Assembly: GCF_004300825.1 (NCBI RefSeq)
Contig: NZ_CP036250.1
Span: 2,598,001-2,662,000 of the forward strand
Source: Egicoccus halophilus
Lineage (GTDB): Bacteria > Actinomycetota > Nitriliruptoria > Nitriliruptorales > Nitriliruptoraceae
Direction of reading: 5' to 3'
DNA length: 64,000 nt
The position numbers and the translations under genes are program-made. Numbering within the stretch: position 1 is the first letter of the stretch; each line of letters begins with the position of its first letter. Of the stretch, positions 35,412 through 44,742 are shown piece after piece. A model generated the notes under the pieces. It was not told where the DNA came from. It was given only the letters and a program-made list of their open reading frames with translations, and made no database searches.

Positions 35412-35969
35412 TCAGGCGTTCTTGGTGGCCGAGATCTCGAACTCCAGGGTGACCTTCTCGCCGACCAGCACGCCACCGGCGTCCAGCGCGGCGTTCCAGT
35501 TGACGCCCCAGTCCTTGCGGTTGACGACCGTGGAGCCCTCGAAGCCGACGCGGGTGTTCCCCCACGGGTCGACGGCCGAACCGGTGTACTCGAGCTCGAT
35601 GGTGACCGGCTTGGTCACGCCGCGCAGCGTCAGGTCACCGGTGACGCGGTAGTCGGTGTCGCCGACCCGCTCGATCCCGGTCGAGACGAACGTCAGCTCC
35701 GGGAACTGCTCCATCACGAAGAAGTCGTTGGACCGCAGGTGGGTGTCGCGGTCTTCGTTGCGCGTGTCGATGCTGGCCGCCTGGATGGTCAGCTCCGCGG
35801 TCGAGTTCGACGGCGTGTCGGCGTCGATCGTGAAGGAACCCACGAAGTCGTTGAAGGCGCCACGGACCTTGGTGACCATCGCGTGGCGGGCCACGAACCC
35901 GACCTGGCTGTGGGACGGGTCGATGGTGTAGGTACCGGTCAGCTCGGACAGGGCGGTGGTGGCGGACAT
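35412..35969 (-). CDS. YceI-family lipocalin-like protein
   Basis: A 185-residue YceI protein: GTYTIDPSHSQVGFVARHAMVTKVRGAFNDF, DFFVMEQFPELTF and LTLRGVTKPVTIELEY are the hallmark strands of this beta-barrel, which binds isoprenoid-like lipids. There is no signal peptide, so this is the cytoplasmic type common in actinobacteria. GGAG lies 6 nt before the ATG. It is divergent from the MarR gene; a GTTG-atg-CAAC repeat between them suggests that MarR controls it. Confidence 0.92.
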   Translation of the reverse strand: MSATTALSELTGTYTIDPSHSQVGFVARHAMVTKVRGAFNDFVGSFTIDADTPSNSTAELTIQAASIDTRNEDRDTHLRSNDFFVMEQFPELTFVSTGIERVGDTDYRVTGDLTLRGVTKPVTIELEYTGSAVDPWGNTRVGFEGSTVVNRKDWGVNWNAALDAGGVLVGEKVTLEFEISATKNA

Positions 35970-36009
35970 GGACGTCTCCGTGGAGGTCGGGGGCCGACGA
36001 GGCCAGGTA

Positions 36010-36020
36010 GTTGATGCAAC
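36010..36020. promoter_or_regulatory. Candidate MarR operator
   Basis: GTTG-atg-CAAC sits 41 bp upstream of the yceI-type start and 67 bp upstream of the MarR start. Such TTGatgCAA-like short palindromes are typical MarR sites. Neighbouring bases (GTTGATGCAACAAC) add a second half-site. Confidence 0.5.
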
Positions 36021-36074
36021 AACCACCACGGTAGCACCGATCGGTGACACGTCAACCATTGGGGTCGGGGCTGG

Positions 36075-36080
36075 TACCGT
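36075..36080 (+). promoter_or_regulatory. -10 box giving a leaderless MarR transcript
   Basis: TACCGT ends 6 bp before the ATG at 36087. Transcription normally starts about 6-7 bp after such a box, that is at the A of the ATG, and no ribosome site is present. Confidence 0.55.
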
Positions 36081-36086
36081 GCCGTC

Positions 36087-36590
36087 ATGGACACCTCCCC
36101 CGCCCCCCGCTGGCTCGACGAGCGCGAAGCCCACGCCTGGCGCAGCTACACCCGCATGCGCGTGCAGCTGCAGGCACGCCTGGCCCAGGCGCTGCAGCGC
36201 CGTTCCGGGCTCTCGGAACCCGACTACGACGTCCTCGTGCACCTCTCCGAGGCACCCGACGCACGCCTGCGCCCGTTCCAGCTCGGTCAGGCACTGCAGT
36301 GGGAGAAGAGCCGGCTCTCCCACCAGCTCACCCGCATGGCCAGACGCGGCCTGGTCGCCCGCCACGACTGCGACACCGACGGCCGCGGCGCGTACGTCGT
36401 GCTGACCCCGGCCGGCCTGGCCGCCATCGAGGCTGCGGCCCCGGCCCACGTCGACGACGTCCGGCGTCACCTCGTCGACGCGCTCACACCGCAGCAGCTC
36501 GAGGCGCTCGCCGACATCGCCGACACGGTCCTCGCCAACCTCCAGCGTCTGGAGGCGGACGAGATGGACGCGGAAGCGGAGGCCCGGTAG
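36087..36590 (+). CDS. MarR-family transcriptional regulator
   Basis: A 167-residue winged-helix regulator: LSEPDYDVLVHLSEAP, LGQALQWEKSRLSHQLTRMARRGLV (recognition helix) and the wing RHDCDTDGRGAYVVLTPAG. The EKSRLSHQL variant is common in actinobacterial MarR proteins. It is probably translated from a leaderless mRNA. The likely target is the divergent yceI gene and itself. Effector unknown. It ends 12 bp before the convergent NYN-LOTUS gene. Confidence 0.92.
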   Translation: MDTSPAPRWLDEREAHAWRSYTRMRVQLQARLAQALQRRSGLSEPDYDVLVHLSEAPDARLRPFQLGQALQWEKSRLSHQLTRMARRGLVARHDCDTDGRGAYVVLTPAGLAAIEAAAPAHVDDVRRHLVDALTPQQLEALADIADTVLANLQRLEADEMDAEAEAR

Positions 36591-36602
36591 CCCCGAGGAC
36601 GG

Positions 36603-37766
36603 TCAGGACGCCGGCGCGTCGTCCTCGACGTAGAGGTAGTACTCCTGGTCGGGCTCTTCCCAGTCCATCTCGACGACGTCCTTGTTGACCGCCGCCTTGC
36701 AGAACTGCAGGAAACCGGAGTAGCCGAGGTCCTTCTCGGAGAAGTCCGGCTGGCGCTTGCGCAGCTGGTCCTTGAGCCCGGACAGCGGCGGGTCACCGCC
36801 GAGCTCGTCCATCAGCTCCTTGACGGTGGTCCGCAGCAACTGGAACGCGGCGTCCTCGTCGCGGGGCGCGGACGGGAAGTCGACCTCCGGGTCGCCCTTG
36901 GCGCTCCCCTGCGTCAGCACGAGGACCTTCTGCTCCTCGAGGTGGCGCAGCAGCTCGCGGAACCCGCGGAAGCCGTAGTCCTGCTCGTTGAACGTCGGGT
37001 CCTTGCGCAGCAGTGCCCGCTTGAGGTTGGAGGCCTGCACGGCGCCGTCGGCCGAGGACTGGATCCCCGACAGGGTGCGCGCGATGAGCCGCTCGAGCTT
37101 GCGCAGGTCCTGCTTCTGGCTCGACGCCTTGGCCGGCTTGTCCGCCTGACCGGCGTCGTCGGGCGTCATCTCGGCCTTGGGTTCGCTCGCCGGCGCCGGG
37201 GTGGTGGTCGCCTTGCCACTCGACTTCTTGGTCCCGCCCTTCTTCTTCGCCCGGCCGGCCGGGGCACTGCCCGGCGTGCGCCGCGGCGCGCCCTCGAGCC
37301 GGTCGTAGAACAGGAACTCGTCGCAGGCCGGCGGGAGCATCGCCGAGGTCGAGCCCTTCAGCCCGACGCCGATGACACGCTTGTTGAGCTCGCGCAGCTT
37401 GCTCACCAGCGGGGTGAAGTCCGAGTCGCCGGAGACGATCACGAACGTCGACACGAAGTCGCGGGTGAACGCCAGCTCGAGCGCGTCCACGGCCATCTGG
37501 ATGTCGGCCGCGTTCTTGCGCACCGAGTCCGACCGCTGCGGGATCTCGAGGAGCTCGACGTTGCTGTCCACCATGCCGCGGCGGTCCTCGGAGAACAGGT
37601 TCCAGTCCGCGTACGCCTTGCGGACCAGCAGCTTGCCGCGTTCCGCGAGCGCCTCCATCAGGGGCGCGGGGTCGAATCGGTAGCCGATGTCGCGTGCTCC
37701 GATCGCCACGTTCTCGTGGTCGATGAACAGCGCGAGTCGCTCTTCTGCAGGTTCGGTGATCGCCAT
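36603..37766 (-). CDS. NYN-domain protein with two LOTUS (OST-HTH) domains
   Basis: A 387-residue protein. An N-terminal NYN/LabA domain (about 10-158) has the PIN-like acidic set: LALFIDHENVAIG, ADIQMAVDALELAF and IVSGDSDFTPLVSKLRE. A Lys/Ala/Pro-rich linker follows (about 170-240). Two LOTUS-type winged helices then appear (about 243-315 and 325-372), each with the GFRGFRELL / GYSGFLQF pattern. NYN domains are predicted RNases and LOTUS domains bind G-rich RNA, so this is probably an RNA-acting enzyme; target unknown. The ATG at 37766 is leaderless: TAGGGT (37774-37779 on the + strand reads accct a) ends 7 nt before it. Confidence 0.9.
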   Translation of the reverse strand: MAITEPAEERLALFIDHENVAIGARDIGYRFDPAPLMEALAERGKLLVRKAYADWNLFSEDRRGMVDSNVELLEIPQRSDSVRKNAADIQMAVDALELAFTRDFVSTFVIVSGDSDFTPLVSKLRELNKRVIGVGLKGSTSAMLPPACDEFLFYDRLEGAPRRTPGSAPAGRAKKKGGTKKSSGKATTTPAPASEPKAEMTPDDAGQADKPAKASSQKQDLRKLERLIARTLSGIQSSADGAVQASNLKRALLRKDPTFNEQDYGFRGFRELLRHLEEQKVLVLTQGSAKGDPEVDFPSAPRDEDAAFQLLRTTVKELMDELGGDPPLSGLKDQLRKRQPDFSEKDLGYSGFLQFCKAAVNKDVVEMDWEEPDQEYYLYVEDDAPAS

Positions 37767-37773
37767 GCGTCCC

Positions 37774-37779
37774 ACCCTA
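37774..37779 (-). promoter_or_regulatory. -10 box giving a leaderless NYN-LOTUS transcript
   Basis: On the - strand TAGGGT is followed by GGGACGC and then the ATG, so transcription would begin at or next to the start codon. No ribosome binding site is present. Confidence 0.5.
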
Positions 37780-37832
37780 GCTGCACCGGCGGGCGTCCCT
37801 GCACGCGTCGTGCGGCCGCGCGGTGGGGAACG

Positions 37833-38465
37833 TCAGCGCAGCGGCATCCCGAGGTGCTCCTCGAGCGCGGCGATGGTGGTGTCGTCGTCGACGTGGTGGA
37901 TCGCGCGCATGCCCAGCGTCTCGGCCGGTCGCAGGTTGAAGGCCAGGTCGTCGACGAACGCGACCCGCCCGGCGGGGATCCCGAGCCGATCGAGCGCCAA
38001 CGCGTAGATGCCGGGCTCGGGCTTGCGCATCCCGACCTCCCCGGAGATGACCTGCACCTCGAAGTGCTCGTCGACCAGCGCCCGCGGGTACATCGCCGTG
38101 CCCCACGAGTTCGACAGCAGCCCGACCCGCACCCCGGCGGCCCGCGCCCGCCTGGCCACGTCCCACAACTCGCCCGCAGGTCGCAGACCGGCGAACATCC
38201 GCTCGACCAGTGCACCGTCGACCAGGTCGTGACCGGCGTCGTAGAGGAGTTGCCGCAGGCGGCCGTCGAAGTCCTCGACGCTGAGCTCGCCCCGCTCGAC
38301 CGAGCCGATGAGCCCGCCGTCGGCATCGCGCGAGGCCGCCACCAGCAACTCGAAGGTCTGGCCGGGCGGGATGCCGTGCTCGGCCTCGAAGACCGCGAAC
38401 GACTGCCCGACCGGCGGTGTGAGCACGCCGCCGTAGTCGAGCAGCAGACCACGCTGGGCACTCAT
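37833..38465 (-). CDS. HAD-superfamily hydrolase (ACAD10-type)
   Basis: A 210-residue HAD enzyme: motif I LLLDYGGVLTPP (nucleophile Asp, with Gly-Gly instead of D-x-D-x-T), motif II VGLLSNSWGT, lysine in GMRKPEPGIY and acidic motif IV FVDDLAFNL. This form, where the second Asp of motif I is Gly, is seen in the N-terminal domain of mammalian ACAD10. Its ATG overlaps the stop of the phosphotransferase gene (ATGA). In ACAD10 the same two domains are fused, so the partners probably act in one pathway on hydroxyacyl-CoA-like substrates. Confidence 0.85.
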   Translation of the reverse strand: MSAQRGLLLDYGGVLTPPVGQSFAVFEAEHGIPPGQTFELLVAASRDADGGLIGSVERGELSVEDFDGRLRQLLYDAGHDLVDGALVERMFAGLRPAGELWDVARRARAAGVRVGLLSNSWGTAMYPRALVDEHFEVQVISGEVGMRKPEPGIYALALDRLGIPAGRVAFVDDLAFNLRPAETLGMRAIHHVDDDTTIAALEEHLGMPLR

Positions 38466-39493
38466 CGGCCGGCCCTGGCCGCCGTCTGTGCGGCGCGCTC
38501 GCCGAGTGCGAGCACCATCTGCCCGAACGCCTCGAAGCTGTCGTCGGTCTCACCGTAGGCGCCCGACGCGTAGCGGCTGTACACGCCCTCGAGGATGCAG
38601 GCCAGCTTCCAGTAGCCGAAAGCGACGTAGTAGTCGAGCTCGCCGACGTCGCGACCCGAGCGCTCGGCGTAGCGGGTCGCCACCTGCTCGCGGGTCAGGA
38701 ACCCGTCCACCACGGTCGGCGAGTCGAGCAGGGGCAGGACGTCGTCGCCCGCCTCGCCCCAGTAGACCTGCAACAGTCCGAGGTCGGCGAGCGGGTCACC
38801 GAGGGTGGTCAACTCCCAGTCGAGCACCGCCTGCACGTGTCCGGTGGCCGGGTCGAGGATCAGGTTGTCGAGCCGGTAGTCGCCGTGGACGATCGTGGCC
38901 GGCCCCTGAGCCGGGATGTCGGCCGACAGGCGGGCGTGCACGTCCTCGAGCACCGGCAGCTCGCGGGTCGCGCCCTGCTGGAGCTGGCCGTGCCAGCGCT
39001 TGAGCTGCCGCGCCAGGTAGTCCTCGCGCCGGGCGAGGTCGCCGAGCCCGACCGCGTCGACGTCCACCTCGTGCAACCGCACCAGCACGTCGACGAGGTC
39101 CTCCGACGCCTTCCGGCGGCTGTCGGCGTCCAGACGCGTGCGGGCCGTCTCGGCGTCGCGCACCACCACGCCGTCCACGAACTCCATCACGTAGAAGGGT
39201 GCCCCGGTCACCGACGGGTCGTCCTCGTGACCGACCGTCGGCGGCACCGGCACGTCGGCATCGGCCAGGGCCGACACGATGCGGTGCTCGCGGCCCATGT
39301 CGTGGGCCGACTGGAGCACCCCGTGCAGCGGCGGACGCCGCAGGATCAGCCGTCTGCCGTCGGCGTCGGTGACCGTGTAGGTGAGGTTGGAACGGCCCCC
39401 CTGGACGACGGCGAAGTCGAGCGGCGGTGTGACCGACGCGCGCTCGGCCAGCCACCGCGTCACCGGCTCGACCTCGATGCCCTCGACTCCCAC
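38462..39493 (-). CDS. Phosphotransferase family (APH-like, ACAD10/11-type)
   Basis: A 343-residue kinase-fold protein. It has the glycine-rich start QGGRSNLTYTVTD, ATP lysine-loop region LILRRPP, the catalytic loop IVHGDYRLDNLILD and the metal Asp in AVLDWELTTLGDPLADLG. This signature set is that of the acyl-CoA-dehydrogenase-linked APH family (ACAD10/ACAD11), not of antibiotic kinases; resistance should not be inferred. The GTG at 39493 has GAGGAG 9 nt upstream; another GTG at 39499 is too close. Co-translated with the HAD gene. Confidence 0.88.
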   Translation of the reverse strand: MGVEGIEVEPVTRWLAERASVTPPLDFAVVQGGRSNLTYTVTDADGRRLILRRPPLHGVLQSAHDMGREHRIVSALADADVPVPPTVGHEDDPSVTGAPFYVMEFVDGVVVRDAETARTRLDADSRRKASEDLVDVLVRLHEVDVDAVGLGDLARREDYLARQLKRWHGQLQQGATRELPVLEDVHARLSADIPAQGPATIVHGDYRLDNLILDPATGHVQAVLDWELTTLGDPLADLGLLQVYWGEAGDDVLPLLDSPTVVDGFLTREQVATRYAERSGRDVGELDYYVAFGYWKLACILEGVYSRYASGAYGETDDSFEAFGQMVLALGERAAQTAARAGR

Positions 39494-39636
39494 CGGCACA
39501 CGCTCCTCGTCGTCGACCCGCGATGGAGCAGCCTGGCAGATCCCCCACGGCGCGACCAAGCCGGCCGACCGCGCCCCCGCGACGCCAAGGCGCCTCAGCC
39601 GCGGCGCCGCGGCCCGCCGAGGTCGCCTCGGACGAG

Positions 39637-40655
<1,019 letters not shown>

Positions 40656-40659
<4 letters not shown>

Positions 40660-42578
40660 CGTCCGACCTCCCCGTTGTCCGTGGTGGCCGTGGTGGCCGC
40701 CTGTCCCGTCCCGAACCCCAGTGTCGTGATCGCCTCCATCAGCTCCGCCGACGAGAACGGCTGCCCGGTCACCCGGGTGTAGGGCTGGACGTCGACCAGC
40801 GTCCGGGCCCGCAGGAGCATCGCGAGCTGCCCACTGTTGTTCTCCGCGCACACCACCCGGTCGTAGCGGCGCAGCAGTTCGTCGAGGTCGCGCGGCAACG
40901 GCGCGAGGTGGCGCAGGTGGATACGCGCGACCGCGCGGCCGCGCCCACGCAGCTCGTGGCAGGCGGCGCGCAACGGCCCGTCGGTCGAGCCCCAGCCGAC
41001 CACCAGCACGCGTGCGGCACCGTCGGGGTCCTCGACCGGCGTCGGCGGCAACGCGTCGGCGACCTTGGCCACCTTCGCCGCCCGCAGGTCGGTCATGCGC
41101 TGGTGGTTGTCGGCCTCGTAGCTGATGTGGCCGGTGACGTCCTCCTTCTCGAGTCCGCCGATGCGGTGCTGCAGCCCCGGCGTGCCCGGTACGGCCCACG
41201 GCCGCGCCAGCGTGTCCGGGTCGCGCAGGTAGGGCAGGAACGTGCCGTCCTCGCCGTTGGGCTCGGTCGTGAACTCGACCCGCAGGTCGGGCAGGTCGTC
41301 GACCTCCGGCAGCCGCCACGGTTCGGCGGAGTTGGCCAGGTAGCCGTCGGAGAGCAACACGACCGGCGTGCGGTAGGTGAGCGCGATCCGGCAGGCCTCG
41401 ATGGCCGCGTCGAAGCAGTCCGCCGGCGAGGTCGCGGCCACGACGGGCATCGGGGCCTCGCCGTTGCGCCCGTAGAGCACCTGCAACAGGTCGGACTGCT
41501 CGGTCTTGGTCGGCAGGCCGGTCGACGGTCCGCCGCGCTGCACGTCGACGACCACCAGCGGCAGCTCGGTCGCCAGGGCCAGCCCCATCGCCTCGGACTT
41601 GAGCGCGATGCCCGGACCGCTGGAGGCGGTGACCGCCAGCGCACCGCCGAACGCCGCGCCGATCACCGAGCCGATGGCGGCGATCTCGTCCTCGGCCTGG
41701 AAGGTCGACACCCCGAAGTGCTTCTGCCGCGACAGCTCGTGCAGGATGTCCGAGGCGGGCGTGATCGGGTACGAACCGTAGAAGAGCGGCAGGCCCGAGC
41801 GGACGCTGGCGGCGACCAGCCCGTAGGCCAGCGCCTGGTTGCCGGTGATGTTGCGGTAGCGGCCGGGCGTGAGCTTGGCCGCCTTGACCTCGTAGGTGAA
41901 GGTGAAGGCCTCGGTGGTCTCGCCGTAGTTGCGTCCGGCGTGCAGCGCCGCGACGTTGGCCCGTGCGAGCTCCGGGCGCTTGGCGAACTTGGTCGTCAGC
42001 CACGTCTCGGTGTCGTCGAGCGGACGGTGGAACATCCACGACACCAGGCCGAGCGCGAACATGTTCTTGCAGCGCTCGGCCTCCTTCTTGTTGAGCTCAC
42101 CCGCCTCGACCTGCCCTTGCAGGGCGCGCAGCGTCAGATCCGTCAGCGCCACCTCGTGGACCTGGTAGTCGGTCACCGACCCGTCCTCGAGCGGATTGGT
42201 GTCGTAGCCGGCCTTGGCCAGGTTGCGCTTCTCGAACGCGTCGGCGTTGACGATCAGGGTGCCGCCGGGCTTGAGCGCCTCGAGGTGCTTGAGCAGCGCG
42301 GCCGGGTTCATCGCGACCAGCACGTCCGGTCGGTCACCGGGCGTGTGGATGTCCTTGTCGGAGAAGTGCAACTGGAACGAACTCACCCCCGCCAGCGTCC
42401 CGGCCGGCGCCCGGATCTCGGCGGGGAAGTCGGGCAGGGTCGCGAGGTCGTTGCCGGCCAGCGCGGACTGGGTCGTGAAGCGGTCCCCGGTCAGTTGCAT
42501 CCCGTCGCCCGAGTCACCCGCGAAGCGGATGACGGCGTTGGACAGTTGCACCCGATGACGTGCGGCGGTCTCGGTCAT
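40656..42578 (-). CDS. korA: 2-oxoacid:ferredoxin oxidoreductase, fused gamma-alpha subunit
   Basis: A 640-residue subunit joining an N-terminal gamma domain (about 1-195; VIRFAGDSGDGMQLTGD) to the pyrimidine-binding alpha domain (YGSYPITPASDILHELS; FQAEDEIAAIGSVIGAAFGGA) and the C-terminal domain (VVGWGSTDGPLRAA). It supplies the thiamine cofactor's pyrimidine contacts and CoA-binding part. The ATG at 42578 has GGAGG 5 nt upstream; longer in-frame extension to 42866 is rejected. It is the first gene of the korAB operon, as in mycobacteria, where the enzyme sustains an anaerobic-type TCA route. Confidence 0.93.
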
Positions 42579-42744
42579 CTCGTCCTCCCACCGCGACCCG
42601 TCGGCTCCCGACGCGGGTCGCGGTCGACAGCCTGCCACCTCCCCGCCGATCCTGCGCGGATCCCGGATCGGCGCGCGCCTGAGCGACCTCTCAGCGACGG
42701 GTGGGGCCATCGACCGCCTGCTGCGGGCCGCGGGCATCCGCCCC

Positions 42745-42927
42745 GTGCGCATCAGCGAGCAGGCGGCGGCGGTGGCCGCGATCCCTGAGGACCTGCCGGG
42801 CAATCCCTGGTCACGTGTGCTCGACCGCTTCGAGCGCCGAGCGCTGCAGCCGGCCGAACGACGCACCTCGGCGCTGGCGGACTTCTCGGTCAGCCGCAGG
42901 CCCGCCGCAGGGTCGGGAAGGGGTTGA
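42745..42927 (+). CDS. Doubtful small reading frame between korA and the M23 gene
   Basis: A 60-codon frame opening at GTG (VRISEQAAAVAAIPEDLPG) with no ribosome site. The same frame is open much farther upstream (from about 42640) and reads like protein (GAIDRLLRAAGIRPVRISEQ), with GC-rich third positions, but contains no ATG, GTG or TTG before 42745. Its 3' end overlaps the M23 gene by 38 bp on the other strand. It may be a small gene or the remnant of a longer one. This is all that I see in the 311-bp gap. Confidence 0.25.
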   Translation: MRISEQAAAVAAIPEDLPGNPWSRVLDRFERRALQPAERRTSALADFSVSRRPAAGSGRG

Positions 42928-44152
42928 CGGCCGCGCCCCCGCCCGGGTGCAGCTCGAAGTGGATGTGCGGCGTCCCGCGGGCGTTGCCGGTGTCACCGTT
43001 GGTCGCGACCTGCTGACCGGCGGTGACCCGCGCGCCGTTGGTGACGGTGTGGCGCTGCAGGTGCAGGTACCAGTAGTGGTTGCCGTCGTCGCCGTGCAGG
43101 ATCGCCCAGAGCCCGGCGCTGGGGCCGGGCGAGCGGATCGACCAGGTGCCGTCCACGATGGCGCGCACCGGGATCCCGTACGGGCCGAGGATGTCGGTAC
43201 CGCGGTGGGCACGACCACCCGAGCGCGGCGCACCCCAGGTGTCGGTGAAGTGCCGCGGGTGGTCCAACGGGCACGCCATGGCACCCGACGAGCCGCCGCC
43301 GGAGGTACCGGTGGTCGCACCACCACCGGTCGACCTGCCTGCCGCACCGCCGTCACCGCTCGCGCCCGCGTCGTGCGAACCATCCCCGGTCGGCACGTCG
43401 ACGGCCGGTGCCGCACGGCTGCGCTCGCGCTCGGCGGCGGCCTCACGTTCGCGAGCCTCACGCTCCCGCGCCTCGCGTTCGCGGCGTTCGCGCTCTTCGC
43501 GTTCCCGGCGCTCGCGTTCCAGCCGCTCGCGTTCGGCGCGCTCCTGCGCGGTCAGTTGCGCCTCCAGCCGCTGGGCCTCCTCGAGGTCCGCGGTCAGCTG
43601 CGCGGCCACCTGCTGCTGGCGGGCCTCGGCGTCGGCGAGCTCCCGGGTGCGCTCGTCGAGCCGGGTGCGCACGGCCTCGAGGCTGGTGCGGGTCGCGCCG
43701 AGCACCTGGGTGCGGGAACGGTCCCCGGCCACGAGCCGGTGCACCGTCTCGGCGCGTGACAGCGCCGCGTTCGGATCGTCGCTGGCCAGGAAGATCGCCA
43801 GTGGCTCGAGGGTCGAGCCGTGCATGTACGACTCGCGGACCCGCAGCGCGATCAGCGCCTCGAGCTCGGTGAGCTCGTCCGCCAGCGCGTCGGCCTCACG
43901 CTGCAGGCCGTCACGCTCGATCTCGAGCTCGGCGACGCGCACCTGCAACGCGTCGAGCTGCTGGGCGGCATCGGCGAGGCGCGACTCGACCGCGGCGCGG
44001 GCGGCCGCCGCCTCGCTCCGACGCTGCTGCAGTTCCTCCAACGTCTGCGCGCCGACCTGGGTCGACGAGACAGACAGCAGCAGCGCGACGACGAGGACGG
44101 CGCTGCCGCGGCGGGCACGGCGCAGCGAGGACGCGAGCGATCGGCGGGGCAC
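42890..44152 (-). CDS. Secreted M23 peptidase with coiled coil (EnvC/NlpD-like)
   Basis: A 420-residue exported protein. A signal sequence (VLVVALLLSVSSTQVGAQ) is followed by a long coiled coil (about 37-245) that ends in a highly charged Arg/Glu repeat (REREERERREREAREREAR), a Ser/Gly-rich linker, and a LytM domain (about 295-415). The zinc ligands are in HRGTDILG (HxxxD) and TPHIHFELH (HxH); HYWYLHL holds the third motif. The domain is therefore expected to be active and to cut peptidoglycan cross-links at the cell surface. GTG start with AAGGGA 5 nt upstream. Similar proteins act in cell separation. Confidence 0.9.
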   Translation of the reverse strand: MPRRSLASSLRRARRGSAVLVVALLLSVSSTQVGAQTLEELQQRRSEAAAARAAVESRLADAAQQLDALQVRVAELEIERDGLQREADALADELTELEALIALRVRESYMHGSTLEPLAIFLASDDPNAALSRAETVHRLVAGDRSRTQVLGATRTSLEAVRTRLDERTRELADAEARQQQVAAQLTADLEEAQRLEAQLTAQERAERERLERERREREERERREREAREREAREREAAAERERSRAAPAVDVPTGDGSHDAGASGDGGAAGRSTGGGATTGTSGGGSSGAMACPLDHPRHFTDTWGAPRSGGRAHRGTDILGPYGIPVRAIVDGTWSIRSPGPSAGLWAILHGDDGNHYWYLHLQRHTVTNGARVTAGQQVATNGDTGNARGTPHIHFELHPGGGAAVNPFPTLRRACG

Positions 44153-44325
44153 GGGTTCCCTTCGGCGACCGGGGCAGCAGGACCTTCTGACCGCCGCCAG
44201 AGCCTAGTGGTGGGCCCCGGCGCGCAGGCCAGCCGGCACGGCGCCGGGTGCGGTCGGCGACCACCCGCCGCTCGGCCGCCTCGGGGCGGGCAACGCACGA
44301 GCGGCTCGCGTCGGCGCCGACGTCC

Positions 44326-44354
44326 TTGTCGGCCGCCTCCCCGCCGTTTACGGT
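44326..44354 (+). promoter_or_regulatory. Promoter of the 26-residue peptide gene
   Basis: TTGTCG (44326-44331), a 17-bp spacer, and TACGGT (44349-44354) make a good sigma-70-type promoter. Transcription would start near 44361, giving a leader of about 74 nt before the ATG. Confidence 0.55.
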
Positions 44355-44434
44355 GCTTCTCGGCCGTGAACCGCGTTCCTGCGGCAGCCGCGGCCCCGAG
44401 TGCACGAGCGAGACCGAGCGAAGGAGGTGCCCCG

Positions 44435-44515
44435 ATGACGAAGTGTGGTGATGACCTCGGTCTGATCGGTGGCGCCGCCGTGCGTCCCGCCGTGTCTGCT
44501 CGGTACGGAGTGTAG
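44435..44515 (+). CDS. 26-residue peptide of unknown function
   Basis: ATG at 44435 preceded by AAGGAGG with a 7-nt spacing, the best ribosome site in the window. The peptide starts MTKCGDDLGLIGG and ends SARYGV, with one Cys and no membrane segment. It has its own promoter and is followed 21 bp after the stop by a hairpin with a U-rich tail. This is either a free-standing small protein or a leader peptide in front of an attenuator that governs the 66-residue gene downstream. I do not recognise it. Confidence 0.55.
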   Translation: MTKCGDDLGLIGGAAVRPAVSARYGV

Positions 44516-44535
44516 GCAGCACTCCCCCAGCGCAG

Positions 44536-44558
44536 CGCCGGCGGTCTCCCCGCCGGCG
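44536..44558 (+). terminator. Intrinsic terminator after the 26-residue peptide
   Basis: CGCCGGCGG (44536-44544) pairs with CCGCCGGCG (44550-44558) around a 5-nt loop, followed by TTCTTCGTTGTC. The T-rich tail favours termination on the + strand. Confidence 0.7.
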
Positions 44559-44640
44559 TTCTTCGTTGTCGCTGGCGTCGAGAACCGGTCCGGAGGCGTC
44601 CTCGACCGATGTCAGGGTCCGAGGCAACGCCTCCGACCGC

Positions 44641-44704
44641 TGCCTCGTCTGCCCTTCGGCGGGCGATGCCCCTGCCTCGTCTGCCCTTCGGCGGGCGATG
44701 CCCC
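44641..44704. repeat. Two perfect 32-bp tandem repeats
   Basis: Positions 44641-44672 are repeated exactly as 44673-44704, and 6 further bases continue the pattern. Each unit contains a GCCC-ttcggc-GGGC mini-hairpin. It lies between the terminator of the peptide gene and the start of the 66-residue gene; no coding role is seen. Confidence 0.85.
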
Positions 44705-44742
44705 TGCCCCACCATCCCTACCACCGTGCAAGGACGTCGCTG

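Noticed and set aside
38462-39493. Aminoglycoside resistance kinase
   Set aside because: The fold is shared, but motifs are those of the acyl-CoA-linked APH family and the gene is coupled to a HAD gene.
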